Source: Kitasatospora sp. GP82 (lineage in GTDB: Bacteria; Actinomycetota; Actinomycetes; Streptomycetales; Streptomycetaceae). Taken from it: a stretch of DNA of 64,000 bases. Below the pieces are notes generated by a model, which was given only the letters and a program-made list of their open reading frames with translations, searched no databases and had not been told where the DNA came from. Location: positions 124,001 to 188,000 of the forward strand of contig NZ_JARZAJ010000014.1 in NCBI RefSeq assembly GCF_029892105.1, written 5' to 3'. A program made the position numbers and the translations under genes. Numbering within the stretch: the first letter of the stretch is position 1; the number at the start of each line of letters is the position of its first letter. This document shows positions 22,628 through 31,150 of the stretch, piece by piece.

Positions 22628-25600
22628 TCACTTGCCCGCTCCGGTCAGGGCCTTGGCCTGGTCGGCGAGCACGGGGTTGCGGAACAGGGTGCTCAGCGGC
22701 GGGCGGTGGCCCAGGCGGGGCTCCAGCCAGGCGGCGAGCTGCGCGGCGAGCAGCGAGTGCCCGCCGACCTCGAAGAAGTGCGAGTCGGAGGAGAAGCGGT
22801 CATGGCCCAGCACCTCCCGCCAAGCCTCGGCCACCAGGGCGAGAGCGGGGTCCGCGAAAGTCTCCGGCCCCTCCTCGGGGCGCTCGTCGCCGGGTGCGGG
22901 CAGCTCTGCCAGGAGGCGGCCCAGCGCGGTGCGGTCGGGCTTGCCGCCGGGCAGGGTCGGCATGGTCTCCAGCGCCACCCAGCTGCCGGGGACGAGCGCC
23001 CCGGGCAGCCGCAGTGCCAGTGCGGCGTGCAGCGCGGCCTGGTCGGGCTGCTTGGCGCCCTCCAGGAAGCCGACCAGCCGGGGACCGGCGGCGGCGTCGC
23101 CATCGAGGGCCACCGCGCAGGAGCGGCCGCCGAGTTCGGCGGAGGCCGCCGCCTCGATCTCCTCCAGCTCGATCCGGTAGCCGCGCAGCTTCACCTGGTT
23201 GTCCTGGCGGCCGAGGAACCACAGCCGGCCGTCGAGGTCGCGGTAGCCCCGGTCGCCGGTGCGGTACACCCGCTCACCGCCCAGGGCGGCCGGGGTCACG
23301 AACCGGGCGGCGGTGGCCTCGGCCTGGCCGAGATAGCCCTCGGCGAGCGCGGTACCGCCGATGGCGAGCTCGCCCACCGCGCCGGCGGGCAGCGGCTGGA
23401 GACCACTGTCGAGGACGTGCACCCGCACCCCCGGCAGCTCCGTGCCGAGCGGGATCTCGGCGCCCTCGGCCAGGTCGGCCCCGGTGATCTCGTGCACGGT
23501 CGAGGTGACGGTCGCCTCGGTGACGCCGTAGGCGTTCAGCACCGTCGCCCCGGTGTCCTCCACCAGGCCCCGCAGGGCCCGCGCGGGCAGCCGCTCGCCG
23601 CCCAGCACGAGCAGCCTCGGCGACCAGCGGCCGTCGCGCAGCGCCTCCCGCAACTCCTCGCGCACGGCCAGGAAGTAACTGGTCGGCAGATTGGCCACGG
23701 TGACCTGGCGCGCAGCCAGCACCGCGACCAGCTCAGGACCGGTCGGCACCTCGCGCTGCGGCAGCACCAGGCAGGCCCCGGCGGCCAGCGACGGCAGCAC
23801 CTCCTCCAGCGCGACGTCGAAGGACGGCCGCGCGAACAGCAGTACCCGGTCGCTCGGGCTCAGCCCGTAGCGCTGCGCCAGCGCACCGACATACCCGGCC
23901 AGCGCCGCCCGGCCCACCAGGACCGGCTTGGGCACACCCGTCGATCCGGAGGTGTGGATGATGTACGCGGCCCTGTCCAGCACCGGCGCGGGCTCGGCCT
24001 TCGGGAAGGCCGGACCGTCCAGCAGGGCGGGCGTGCGTCCCTCGGCCGGCAGCGCGAGGGCGCTCTGCCGGGTGGCCAGCACCAGGGCGGGGCTCAACCG
24101 CTCCAGCAGCAGGCCGAGCCGGGCCGCCGGATCCTCCGGGGACAGCGGCGCGTACACCGCACCGGTCCGCAGACAGGCCAGCAGCGCGACCACGCTGTCC
24201 ACCCCGCGCGGCAGGACGGCGGCGACGGGCTGACCGGGCGTCACCCCAGCGCCGCGCAGCCGCTCGGCGAGCTCGGACACCCGCCGGTCGAGGTCGCCGA
24301 AGGTCAGCCGCTCGGCACCGGCGATCACGGCGAGCAGGCTCGGGTCGTGCGCGGCGGCCGGGTCGAGGACGGCGGGATCGGCCTCGGAGATGACGGGCTC
24401 CACGGTTGCCGCCGGCGTGCCGAGGGCGGCCAGCGGGGCCTGCGGTCCGTCGAGGTAGGCGCGCAGCAGGTCCAGCAGGCGCCCGGCCAGCAGAGCGGCC
24501 ACCTCCTCGCCCAACAGATCGGCGTCGTAGTCCCAGACCAGGGTCATCCCGGCGGCGCCGTGCCGCTGCCCGACCACCCGTCGGTCGTCGGGCAGCAGCA
24601 CCAGGTCCAGGTCGAAGCGGGTGGTGCCGGTGTTGAACCCCTCGTACAGCGAGACTTCGAGACCCGGCGCCTCGACCTCCGGCAGCGCCGCGTCATGGGC
24701 GCTGAACATCACGTCGAACAGCGGGTTGTCCGCGCCGCCGGTGTGCAGCCCCAGCGAGCGGGTCAACTCCTGGACGGGAACGTCCTGGTGGGGCAGCGCG
24801 CGGACCAGGACGTCCGTGACCTCGTCCACCGCCTCCGCGGCGGGCGCGGCCGCATCGAGCCGCAGCCGCAGTGGCACGGTGTTGACGAACATGCCGACCG
24901 TGCCCTCGAAGCCCACCGGCCGGTTGCCCACGGCCGTACCCACCACCAGCTCGTGGTGGCCGCTGTGCCGGCGCAGCAGCTCGGCGAAGAGCGCGAGCAG
25001 CGTGCTGAACGGGGTGTGGCCCTCGCTGCGGCTGTGCTCCCGCAGCCGCTCGGCGAGGTCGGCGCCGATCGACTGCCGCAGCTGACCGCCGCGGTGGCGG
25101 CGGGCCGCCCCGGGACGGCTGAGCCCCGGCAGCGTCAGGTCGAACGGCGCGTCGCGCAACTCCCGTTCCCAGTAGGCCAGGCTGAGTTCGCGCGCCTGCG
25201 CCCGGGTGGCGGCGGTGTCGGTCCGGGCGTGCTCCTCGTAGGAGCGGGTGGGCGGCAGTTCGGCCTGCTCGCCGAGAACGTGGGCGCGGTAGACCGTGAA
25301 CAGGTCGCGCAGCAGGATCGCGAAGGAGTGGCCGTCGTGGATCAGATGGTGCTCCACATGGATCAGGCGGTGGTGCTGCTCGCCCAGCCTGACCAGGTGC
25401 CAGCGCAGCAGCGGCGCCTGCTCGGTGTCCAGCGGCTCCTCGGCCTCGGCGGCCAGCAGCTGCTGGAAGGCGGCCTCCGGGTCGGCCTCGCCGGACAGGT
25501 CGCTGGTACGCAGCCGGGGCTCGGCCTGCTCGGCTACCCGCTGCCCGGGCAGCGCGCCGGACCGGGCGACCAACTCCAGCCGCAGGCCCGGGTGGTGGCC

Positions 25601-25747
25601 GAGCACTGCGGCCAGGCCCGCGCGCAGGGCGGCGGGGTCGAGGGTGCCCCAGAGATCGAGTGTCGCGGTGAAGTTGTAGGCGCGGCTGCCGGGCAGCATC
25701 TGCTCGTGCAGCCAGACGATCTCCTGCGAGGAGGAGAGAGCGAACAT
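22628..25747 (-). CDS. NRPS module C-A-T
   Basis: 1,039 residues from ATG 25747. Condensation domain residues 1-440 with HHLIHDG at 133-139 (intact catalytic His). Adenylation domain: YIIHTSGSTGVPKPVLV (A3; the usual Gly after PK is Pro), SFDVALEEVL (A4), NAYGVTEATV (A5), VYRTGDRGYRDLDGRLWFLG (A7), QDNQVKLRGYRIELEEIE (A8), LPGGKPDRTAL (A10, Lys kept). Carrier: FFEVGGHSLLAAQL. Pocket residues by eye: D-V-E-N-V-G-A-V-T-K; Glu and Asn at the third and fourth positions occur in codes for ornithine-type basic residues, so a cationic amino acid is a reasonable guess. It is the only complete elongation module of the operon. Confidence 0.92.
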   Translation of the reverse strand: MFALSSSQEIVWLHEQMLPGSRAYNFTATLDLWGTLDPAALRAGLAAVLGHHPGLRLELVARSGALPGQRVAEQAEPRLRTSDLSGEADPEAAFQQLLAAEAEEPLDTEQAPLLRWHLVRLGEQHHRLIHVEHHLIHDGHSFAILLRDLFTVYRAHVLGEQAELPPTRSYEEHARTDTAATRAQARELSLAYWERELRDAPFDLTLPGLSRPGAARRHRGGQLRQSIGADLAERLREHSRSEGHTPFSTLLALFAELLRRHSGHHELVVGTAVGNRPVGFEGTVGMFVNTVPLRLRLDAAAPAAEAVDEVTDVLVRALPHQDVPVQELTRSLGLHTGGADNPLFDVMFSAHDAALPEVEAPGLEVSLYEGFNTGTTRFDLDLVLLPDDRRVVGQRHGAAGMTLVWDYDADLLGEEVAALLAGRLLDLLRAYLDGPQAPLAALGTPAATVEPVISEADPAVLDPAAAHDPSLLAVIAGAERLTFGDLDRRVSELAERLRGAGVTPGQPVAAVLPRGVDSVVALLACLRTGAVYAPLSPEDPAARLGLLLERLSPALVLATRQSALALPAEGRTPALLDGPAFPKAEPAPVLDRAAYIIHTSGSTGVPKPVLVGRAALAGYVGALAQRYGLSPSDRVLLFARPSFDVALEEVLPSLAAGACLVLPQREVPTGPELVAVLAARQVTVANLPTSYFLAVREELREALRDGRWSPRLLVLGGERLPARALRGLVEDTGATVLNAYGVTEATVTSTVHEITGADLAEGAEIPLGTELPGVRVHVLDSGLQPLPAGAVGELAIGGTALAEGYLGQAEATAARFVTPAALGGERVYRTGDRGYRDLDGRLWFLGRQDNQVKLRGYRIELEEIEAAASAELGGRSCAVALDGDAAAGPRLVGFLEGAKQPDQAALHAALALRLPGALVPGSWVALETMPTLPGGKPDRTALGRLLAELPAPGDERPEEGPETFADPALALVAEAWREVLGHDRFSSDSHFFEVGGHSLLAAQLAAWLEPRLGHRPPLSTLFRNPVLADQAKALTGAGK

Positions 25748-25840
25748 GGATGGTTCCCTTTGCTTGTGGCGGGTGGGGTGTCCGGGGGCGAGGCCGGCCA
25801 GGTCGGCAGACTTTTCTGTGGGCAGCGACCAGGCGCTCTC

Positions 25841-25946
25841 CAGGGGCGCGGGGCCCTGTTTGATCAACTACGTGCGCGAGAAACCCTGCGCCTCCGTAGA
25901 GCACTGGTCGTGCGCGCAGTTGATCAAGCAGGGCCCCGCGCCCCTG
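25841..25946. repeat. long imperfect-free hairpin between two NRPS genes
   Basis: Arms 25841-25869 and 25918-25946 are complementary over 29 bases with a single G-U-type mismatch: CAGGGGCGCGGGGCCCTG is followed on the left arm by TTTGATCAACT and on the right arm (reversed) by CTTGATCAACT. The loop is 48 bases. It lies in the 214-base gap between the stand-alone condensation gene and the C-A-T gene, the largest gap in the operon. It resembles the GGGGCGCGGGG-type extragenic palindromes scattered in streptomycete genomes. It may attenuate or stabilise the transcript. Confidence 0.85.
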
Positions 25947-25961
25947 ATGCGCTGTGCATGG

Positions 25962-27269
25962 TTACTGTCTGCGGAGTGCCTGCGGGGCGGGCCCCAGGTG
26001 GCGCTGAAGGGTGTGCAGCAGGTGCTCGAAGGCGGCCAGGGCTGCGGTCTCGGTGTACCGGCTCCGGTCCCAGGCGAGGCGGACCAGCAGGTCGTCGCCG
26101 TGCGAGGCGGAGACGGCGAACGGCGCCGCGAGCGGGCGTCCGGCCAGGTGCGTCTCCCGGCCGACCGTCCCGCCGAGTTCCAGCGGCGGGCGCCGGTGCA
26201 GGTCCTCGAAGGTGAGCAGGCCGTCCAGGGCGCCGGACCAGCGTGCCCCGGCCGAGCGTGCGGCGTGCACCACCTCGTCGAACGGGGTGTCGGCGTGGTC
26301 CAGGTCCTCCCACCAGGCGGAACTGAGCTCGTCCAGGTCGGTGGGACCGGCCACGGCCGGGTGGACCAGCGTGTTGAGGAAGCAGCCAAGGACCTGCGGT
26401 GCGGCGGGCGGCCGCCCGCCCCACGGGTAGCCGAGCGCGAGCGCGCGGTGGGCGCCGAACAGACTGCGGGCGGCAGCCGAGACGGCGTCCAGCAGTGCGG
26501 GGAAGACGGCGCCGCGCGCCGCTCTGACGGCGGCCGGGAGCCGCTCGCTCAGCATGCCGGTGGCATCCGGCGCTTCGGCCTTCACCGGCTGCGCCGTCCC
26601 GGCGCCGGTGAGGGAGCCCAGACGCGCGGCCCAGTGGGCGTGCGCCCCGGCGGACGAGGCGGCGGCCTCGGCGGCCAACTGGAGCTCCACCGCCTCGCGG
26701 TAGGCGTTCTCGGCTGCTCGCGGGTCCGCGTCGTCGAAGTCGTCGAAGGAGTCCTCCCGGTACGCCCGGGCGAGATCGGCGGTGACCATGCCGAGTGACT
26801 GCTCGTCACAGGCGGCGTGGTCCAGCGCGACCGCCAGCAACTCCTCTTCCGCCGCCCCTCGGGCCAGCAGCAGCCGCAGCGCGGGCCCGTCCGCCGGCCA
26901 GGCGAGCAGCTCGCGGCGGATGGCGTCCTCGGCCGTACCGCCGGGCGGCACCAGGACCTCCCGGACCTCGGCCGTGGGTGCGCCCAGCCGCAGCACGGGG
27001 GTGCCGCGCACCGAGGCGAAGGTGCCGTGCAGGGCGGGGTGGCGGCCTGCCACCCGGGTGGCGGCGCGCCGCAGGCGGGTCGGATCCACCGTCCCGCGCG
27101 GGAAGGCGAAGAACAGCGGCACGACGTCCGGGCGTCCCTGCGGGTCCAGTCGGCGGGCGAGCAGGAAGCGGCGCTGCGCACCCGTGAGCGGGAGCAGATC
27201 CGCCGATCCTGCGGAGGCGGTGAGCGAGCGGTAACGGGCGAGATAGGCGGTGGTGATACTGGCGGACAT
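25962..27269 (-). CDS. stand-alone condensation-domain protein
   Basis: 435 residues from ATG 27269. Whole-length similarity to an NRPS condensation domain: LPLTGAQRRFLLARRLDPQG at the start (motif C1), ALDHAACDEQS at 148-158 (motif C3), YPWGGRPPAAPQVLGCFLNT (C5, where the fold has the latch) and a final FEDLHRRPPLEL. Motif C3 reads D-H-A-A-C-D-E instead of H-H-x-x-x-D-G: the catalytic second His and structural Asp remain, the first His and Gly do not. It could therefore still make bonds, in trans, or act as a docking or proofreading protein. No A or T domain is attached. It is the second gene of the operon, right after the exporter. Confidence 0.82.
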   Translation of the reverse strand: MSASITTAYLARYRSLTASAGSADLLPLTGAQRRFLLARRLDPQGRPDVVPLFFAFPRGTVDPTRLRRAATRVAGRHPALHGTFASVRGTPVLRLGAPTAEVREVLVPPGGTAEDAIRRELLAWPADGPALRLLLARGAAEEELLAVALDHAACDEQSLGMVTADLARAYREDSFDDFDDADPRAAENAYREAVELQLAAEAAASSAGAHAHWAARLGSLTGAGTAQPVKAEAPDATGMLSERLPAAVRAARGAVFPALLDAVSAAARSLFGAHRALALGYPWGGRPPAAPQVLGCFLNTLVHPAVAGPTDLDELSSAWWEDLDHADTPFDEVVHAARSAGARWSGALDGLLTFEDLHRRPPLELGGTVGRETHLAGRPLAAPFAVSASHGDDLLVRLAWDRSRYTETAALAAFEHLLHTLQRHLGPAPQALRRQ

Positions 27270-27326
27270 GGGTGGATCTCCGCTCTCGGGTTCGTGGAGG
27301 GCGCTGCGGTGTGTGCTCTGGGGTGC

Positions 27327-28664
27327 TCAGCGCGCGGGCTGTACTGGGGCCGCTTCGCCGGACGGCTCCTCGCCGGTCCCGGCCTCCTGCGCGGCCTTGT
27401 CGGACGCGGTCGCCTCGGCGGTGGTCGGCAGGTCGCGCAGCCGCCGGAGCGGTGAGAGGAGCAGCGGCAGCGGTACGGCGAGGAAGCCGGCGGCGCAGAC
27501 CCACAGGGCGGCTCTGGGTCCGGCTGCGGCGGCGATGGCGCCTCCGGCCAGGGCGCCCAGCGGCATCGTGCCCCAGACCAGGAAACGCATGGTGGCGTTC
27601 ATTCGGCCCAACAGTGCGGGCGGGCAGATCACTTGACGGAAACTCACCTGCGCGACGTTGTAGACCACCGCGCCGAACAGCACCACCGCCGAGCCGGCCG
27701 CGAACACCGGTGCGCCCGCCCCGCCCCGGGCCAGTGGCCACAGGACGGCGAACGGCGAGGTGAGGGCGACCGACAGCCAGATGAGCCTGGCCTGGCCGAA
27801 CCTCTTGGCCAGCGGCCCCGCGCACAGCGCGCCGGCCAGACCGCCCACGGCCGACGCGGACAGCAGCAGGCCGATCGCGGTGGGGGAGAGGCCGAGTACC
27901 CGTACCCAGAAGACCGTCTGGACGGCGACGAGCACGGCGGAGAAGAAGTTGGACGCGGCGGTCGCCGTGGCGATCGTCCGCAGCAGCGGGTGGCGCAGCA
28001 CGAACGAGACGCCCTCGGCGATGTCCGCGCGCAGTGAGCGGCCAGGGGCCGGTTCGGGACGTGGCTCACGGGTGCGGATCCCCAGGAGCAGCAGCGCCGA
28101 GGCCAGGTAGCCGAGTGCGTCGGCGACGATCGCCAGTGGCGCGCCGAGCAGTTGGACCAGTGCGCCACCGAGCCCGGGCCCTGCGACCTGGGCACAGGAA
28201 CGTACGGTCTCCAACGCTCCGTTGCCCGCGACCAGTTGCTGCCGGGGCAGCAACTGCGGGAGGAAGGACTGGTGGGCGACGTCGAAGAACACCGTCGCCA
28301 CGCCGGTGACCAGAGCCACCAGGTAGAGCTGGAGCATCGTCAGCACATGTGCGGCGGCGGCCGCCGGCACGGAGGCGAGGGCGAGACATCGCACCGCGTC
28401 GGCCCGGATCAGCACCGGCAGGCGGCGCATCCGGTCCACCCAGGCGCCGGCAGGTAGCCCCACCAGCAGGAAGGCGGCGGTCTCGGCGGCGGTGAGCAGG
28501 CCGACCTGGTAGGCCGAGGCATCGAGCACCACCACGGCGGTCAGTGGTAACGCCACCAGGGTGACCTGGCTGCCGAGTTGGCTCGTGGCAGACCCGGACA
28601 GCAGGAAGCGGAAGTCGCGGTGGCGTAAGAGCTCGCCACCTAAGAGGCGCTGAATGGCGTTCAC
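27327..28664 (-). CDS. MFS exporter, first gene of the NRPS operon
   Basis: 445 residues from GTG 28664. Twelve hydrophobic segments are visible, from FLLSGSATSQLGSQVTLVAL to GFLAVPLPLLLSPL. The loop after the second segment reads GLPAGAWVDRMRRLPVLIRA, the MFS motif A (GxxADRxGRRxxL) in the variant of the enterobactin-exporter-like (EntS/MFS_3) group. Members of this group export small molecules such as siderophores and peptides. As first gene of an NRPS operon it very probably exports or confers tolerance to the product. The ribosome site is weak; the promoter should lie in the AT-rich region to the right. Confidence 0.87.
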   Translation of the reverse strand: MNAIQRLLGGELLRHRDFRFLLSGSATSQLGSQVTLVALPLTAVVVLDASAYQVGLLTAAETAAFLLVGLPAGAWVDRMRRLPVLIRADAVRCLALASVPAAAAAHVLTMLQLYLVALVTGVATVFFDVAHQSFLPQLLPRQQLVAGNGALETVRSCAQVAGPGLGGALVQLLGAPLAIVADALGYLASALLLLGIRTREPRPEPAPGRSLRADIAEGVSFVLRHPLLRTIATATAASNFFSAVLVAVQTVFWVRVLGLSPTAIGLLLSASAVGGLAGALCAGPLAKRFGQARLIWLSVALTSPFAVLWPLARGGAGAPVFAAGSAVVLFGAVVYNVAQVSFRQVICPPALLGRMNATMRFLVWGTMPLGALAGGAIAAAAGPRAALWVCAAGFLAVPLPLLLSPLRRLRDLPTTAEATASDKAAQEAGTGEEPSGEAAPVQPAR

Positions 28665-29115
28665 CTGTGCGACTCTCGATGAAAAGAACCATTCAGGGCA
28701 ACCGGTAGGAAAGATTCCGGACTTCTCACAGGCCCCCTGCGCACCGCTGTCCGCACGGGCCGAGGGCCGGACGCGGGCGGCGGTGCCGATGCCTTGGCCG
28801 CCGGGAAGCCATGGGCGGACTGGCTCCACTGCGGGTCCGGTGCTGTCCACCACACCGTCCGTTATGCGGACGGGCCTTGACCGTCCATCGGACAGACATC
28901 TTGAGATATGGCCTGATTGAGTGGATTATTATTGATTGTTCATCTCTTTGTGTAGAAGATGTGATAAGCGCCGTCGTCGGCAGGGCTCACCGGGTGCAGC
29001 TCGTCGAGTCGCGAGGTGCTCCTGCGATGCACCGTGGGGAGTGCACCGAAGGCCGGTCATTTCCAGTTCGGGTAAGCACAGTTGATCCTTTGTCGGGCGA
29101 TCAGAAGGGTTGTAC
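28665..29115. promoter_or_regulatory. divergent control region with AT-rich core, upstream of the NRPS operon
   Basis: 450 bases without a gene. Bases 28905-28965 are strikingly AT-rich for this genome (TATGGCCTGATTGAGTGGAT, then TTATTATTGATTGTTCATCT). This is the only plausible promoter location for the minus-strand exporter/NRPS operon and may also serve the plus-strand membrane protein at 29116. A low-GC core suggests a strongly regulated promoter or the binding site of a nucleoid protein. No clear repeats. Confidence 0.55.
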
Positions 29116-29313
29116 GTGTCCACGAGGAAGCGGCGTCAGCACCTGTTCGGTTTTCTGCTCGATCTGCTGCTTGTCCTGGGGCTGGGCATGGGATGGCTGC
29201 CCGTGAGTTCCTCGGCTGTGAGGACCTTGGTGATCGTCCTGGCCTCGGTCATGATGGGGTTCTCGGCGCTCGTACTGCTCTTCATCCCTCCCGGGGACCG
29301 GGGCCGCGGCTGA
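29116..29313 (+). CDS. small two-segment membrane protein
   Basis: 65 residues from GTG 29116 (a TTG two codons earlier is an alternative). A basic start (STRKRRQH) is followed by two membrane segments, LFGFLLDLLLVLGLGMGWL and VRTLVIVLASVMMGFSALVLLF, and a short polar tail. It is transcribed away from the NRPS operon and faces the thioesterase gene. Positive-inside charge pattern puts both ends in the cytosol. Not recognised; possibly an accessory protein of the cluster, possibly unrelated. Confidence 0.55.
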   Translation: MSTRKRRQHLFGFLLDLLLVLGLGMGWLPVSSSAVRTLVIVLASVMMGFSALVLLFIPPGDRGRG

Positions 29314-29369
29314 CGGGCCGGTCCCCGGAGGGTGGTGCAGCGCCCGGCGTCGGCCGTCGCACCAGGACG

Positions 29370-29984
29370 CTAGGAGGAGCGGGCCTGTCCGTTCGCGGTC
29401 CGCCGTGCGGTGGCACCGTGCGGTGCACCGCCCTGCGACACCAGGTGCTTGGCCGTCCGGTAGCGCGTCGGGCGCTGCGGCGCGGTGGACGATGCGGACC
29501 GCGCCGGCTTCAGCAGTACGCGCTGCTGCTCGTGCTGCGCCGCCGTGCCGTGCGGGCCGGCCGACATGTAGGCGGACAGAAACCGGCGTTCCGGCTGGCT
29601 GAGTTTGCGCGAGCGGCCGGAGGCCAAGTCACGCGCGACCACGACGGTACGGGCCGTCATATAGGTCAGCGGATCGCGGCAGACATCCACCCGGACATGA
29701 GCAGAACTCCGCCCCAGTTGTTCCACCATCAGCCGGACCAGCAATGGATCCGGCCGGTGGTACAACTGTTCCAGATAGTCAATCTCATGACGTGCGATCA
29801 GGAATCCGGCCGGAAATAGGGATTCCCTGACGGACTTGGCATGGTGGTGGAAGAGATCGTGGATGCCTTCCTGGATGTACGAGACCAGGCGGGCATTGTT
29901 GATGTGGCCGTTCTCGTCGACGTCGCTCCACCGGGTCGGGCACCGCAGGATGTGCGCGTTCACGTTCGCGCGTGCTGCGCTCAC
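29370..29984 (-). CDS. hotdog-fold (4HBT) acyl-thioesterase
   Basis: 204 residues from GTG 29984; ribosome site GGAGGA just upstream. The first 140 residues are a 4-hydroxybenzoyl-CoA-thioesterase-type hotdog: PTRWSDVDENGHINNARLVS (about 16-35; Asp21 or Asp23 is the usual catalytic Asp, N-x-H-x-N follows), then the long helix, FLIARHEIDYLEQLYHRPDP and LTYMTARTVVVARDLASGRS. The last 60 residues are a basic, low-complexity tail unusual for the family. It hydrolyses acyl-CoA or acyl-carrier thioesters and may edit carriers of the nearby NRPS operon, though that is inference. The start overlaps the stop of the upstream gene (GTGA). Confidence 0.82.
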   Translation of the reverse strand: MSAARANVNAHILRCPTRWSDVDENGHINNARLVSYIQEGIHDLFHHHAKSVRESLFPAGFLIARHEIDYLEQLYHRPDPLLVRLMVEQLGRSSAHVRVDVCRDPLTYMTARTVVVARDLASGRSRKLSQPERRFLSAYMSAGPHGTAAQHEQQRVLLKPARSASSTAPQRPTRYRTAKHLVSQGGAPHGATARRTANGQARSS

Positions 29985-30304
29985 TGCTTCCTCCGTCCTG
30001 CGCCGGCACCGCTGCCGACCGGGCCGGTGAGCAACGCCCGTCGGAGCCGGGCGTGGTAGGCGGAGTGCTCGGCGGCCATCTGCCCGGAGGTCCAGCCCTC
30101 CTCCGCCGCCTCCGCCGCGGTTCGCACGACCAGTGCGTCGAGTGCGCCGTCCACGGCCTGGCACAGTTCGGCGACTGCGGCGAGCCGTTCCGGGACACCG
30201 GTACTTCCGGTCCGGGTTCTGGTCGGGAAGGCAGTGAGTGCGTCCACCGCGAACTGAAGGCCGTCAGGGGAAACCGCCCCGATTTCCGGTCGGCAATTGT
30301 GCAT
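29981..30304 (-). CDS. helical hypothetical protein coupled to the thioesterase
   Basis: 107 residues from ATG 30304, preceded by GGGAGA. Mostly helical: SPDGLQFAVDALTAF, RLAAVAELCQAVDGALDALV, RTAAEAAEEGWTSGQMAAEH and SAYHARLRRALLTG, ending in a Gly/Ala/Lys tail. Its stop overlaps the thioesterase GTG, so the two are co-translated and probably act together. No domain recognised. The pairing of a helical protein with a hotdog thioesterase may indicate a regulatory or membrane-recruiting partner. Confidence 0.6.
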   Translation of the reverse strand: MHNCRPEIGAVSPDGLQFAVDALTAFPTRTRTGSTGVPERLAAVAELCQAVDGALDALVVRTAAEAAEEGWTSGQMAAEHSAYHARLRRALLTGPVGSGAGAGRRKQ

Positions 30305-30594
30305 GATGTCTCCCGAAACAGTGGATGGCCACGATGGCCAGGTGTGTGGGCCGTTCGCATGACTCCCCCGCGCCCCCGGTGGAAATGACGCTATCTCAAT
30401 CCGGCTGCCTGTCATGCGGTTTGTGCGGGGAGAGGGGAGATTGCCCACCTTTGGAGTAGCAGAAAAGCTGCGCGCCGACCGTCTAATCGCCAGACCTGAT
30501 GCAACGATCAGAGAATGGGCTGATTTTCGGGCTCTCCCGGAGCCCGGCGGCGTCGCCTGCCAGGTGCGCGGCAGGCGCCCCGGCCCCGCGCTGT
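30305..30594. other. intergenic stretch
   Basis: About 290 bases containing the promoter region for the hypothetical/thioesterase pair. No gene, repeat or operator stands out. Confidence 0.35.
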
Positions 30595-31150
30595 TCAGTC
30601 GGTCCGGGCGCTGAACTGTCGGCAGGAGACGGCCGTTTCGGCCGCGTGGGCGGTCGTGAGAGCGGCGAACTCGTGGATGAGGGGTGTGTCACGGGTGCTG
30701 TCCCAGGCCAGGCAGACCCGGCCGGGGCCGGGGTGCGCAGGGCGACGCCGGGGCGGGTGCAGAACACCGCTGCGGAGCGCGGGAGAAGGGAGATTCCATG
30801 GCCGGCGGCCACATGTTCCAGCTGCCCTCCACGGTGCGCACGGACGGCACGCGCCGGCGCCCGGGGGAGCGCAGTTCGGTGGCGATGTCGCGCCATTCTG
30901 GGACGGCGTCCGGGTCCTGCACAGGTGCTCGTCGGCGAGTTCGGCGATCGCGACGCTCTCCCGGTCGGCCAGGCGGTGCCCGGCGGGCAGCACGACGACG
31001 CGTTGCTCGGTCCGCAACGGCCTGACCTGGAGCTCCCGTTGGTCGATGGGCGGGCGGACGAAGCCGATGTCGACGCGACCGTCGCGCAGGACGGCAACCG
31101 GCAGGCGGGCAACCGGCGTTTTGACGAGAGCCCGGGTTCAGCGCGCATGA
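30595..31150 (-). pseudogene. LysR-type regulator effector domain, frameshifted
   Basis: Pieces of one LysR effector-binding domain are spread over three minus-strand frames: LPVAVLRDGRVDIGFVRPPI then RTEQRVVVLPAGHRLADRES, ending a frame; then PDAVPEWRDIATELRSPG; then QLEHVAAGHGISLLPRSAAV; and finally VCLAWDSTRDTPLIHEFAAL. At least three frameshifts are needed to join them. The DNA-binding helix-turn-helix is absent. Directly upstream on the same strand is an intact LysR gene of different sequence, so this is a separate, dead regulator rather than part of it. Confidence 0.75.

Noticed and set aside
22373-26215. 1,280-residue plus-strand frame antisense to the C-A-T gene
   Set aside because: Composition is Gln/Gly/Arg-rich with no domain; the opposite strand carries all NRPS motifs.
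29370-30448. Minus-strand frames extending upstream to 30448 or to 30164
   Set aside because: The ATG at 30304 and GTG at 29984 have better ribosome sites and give the coupled pair; the extensions are basic shadow sequence.
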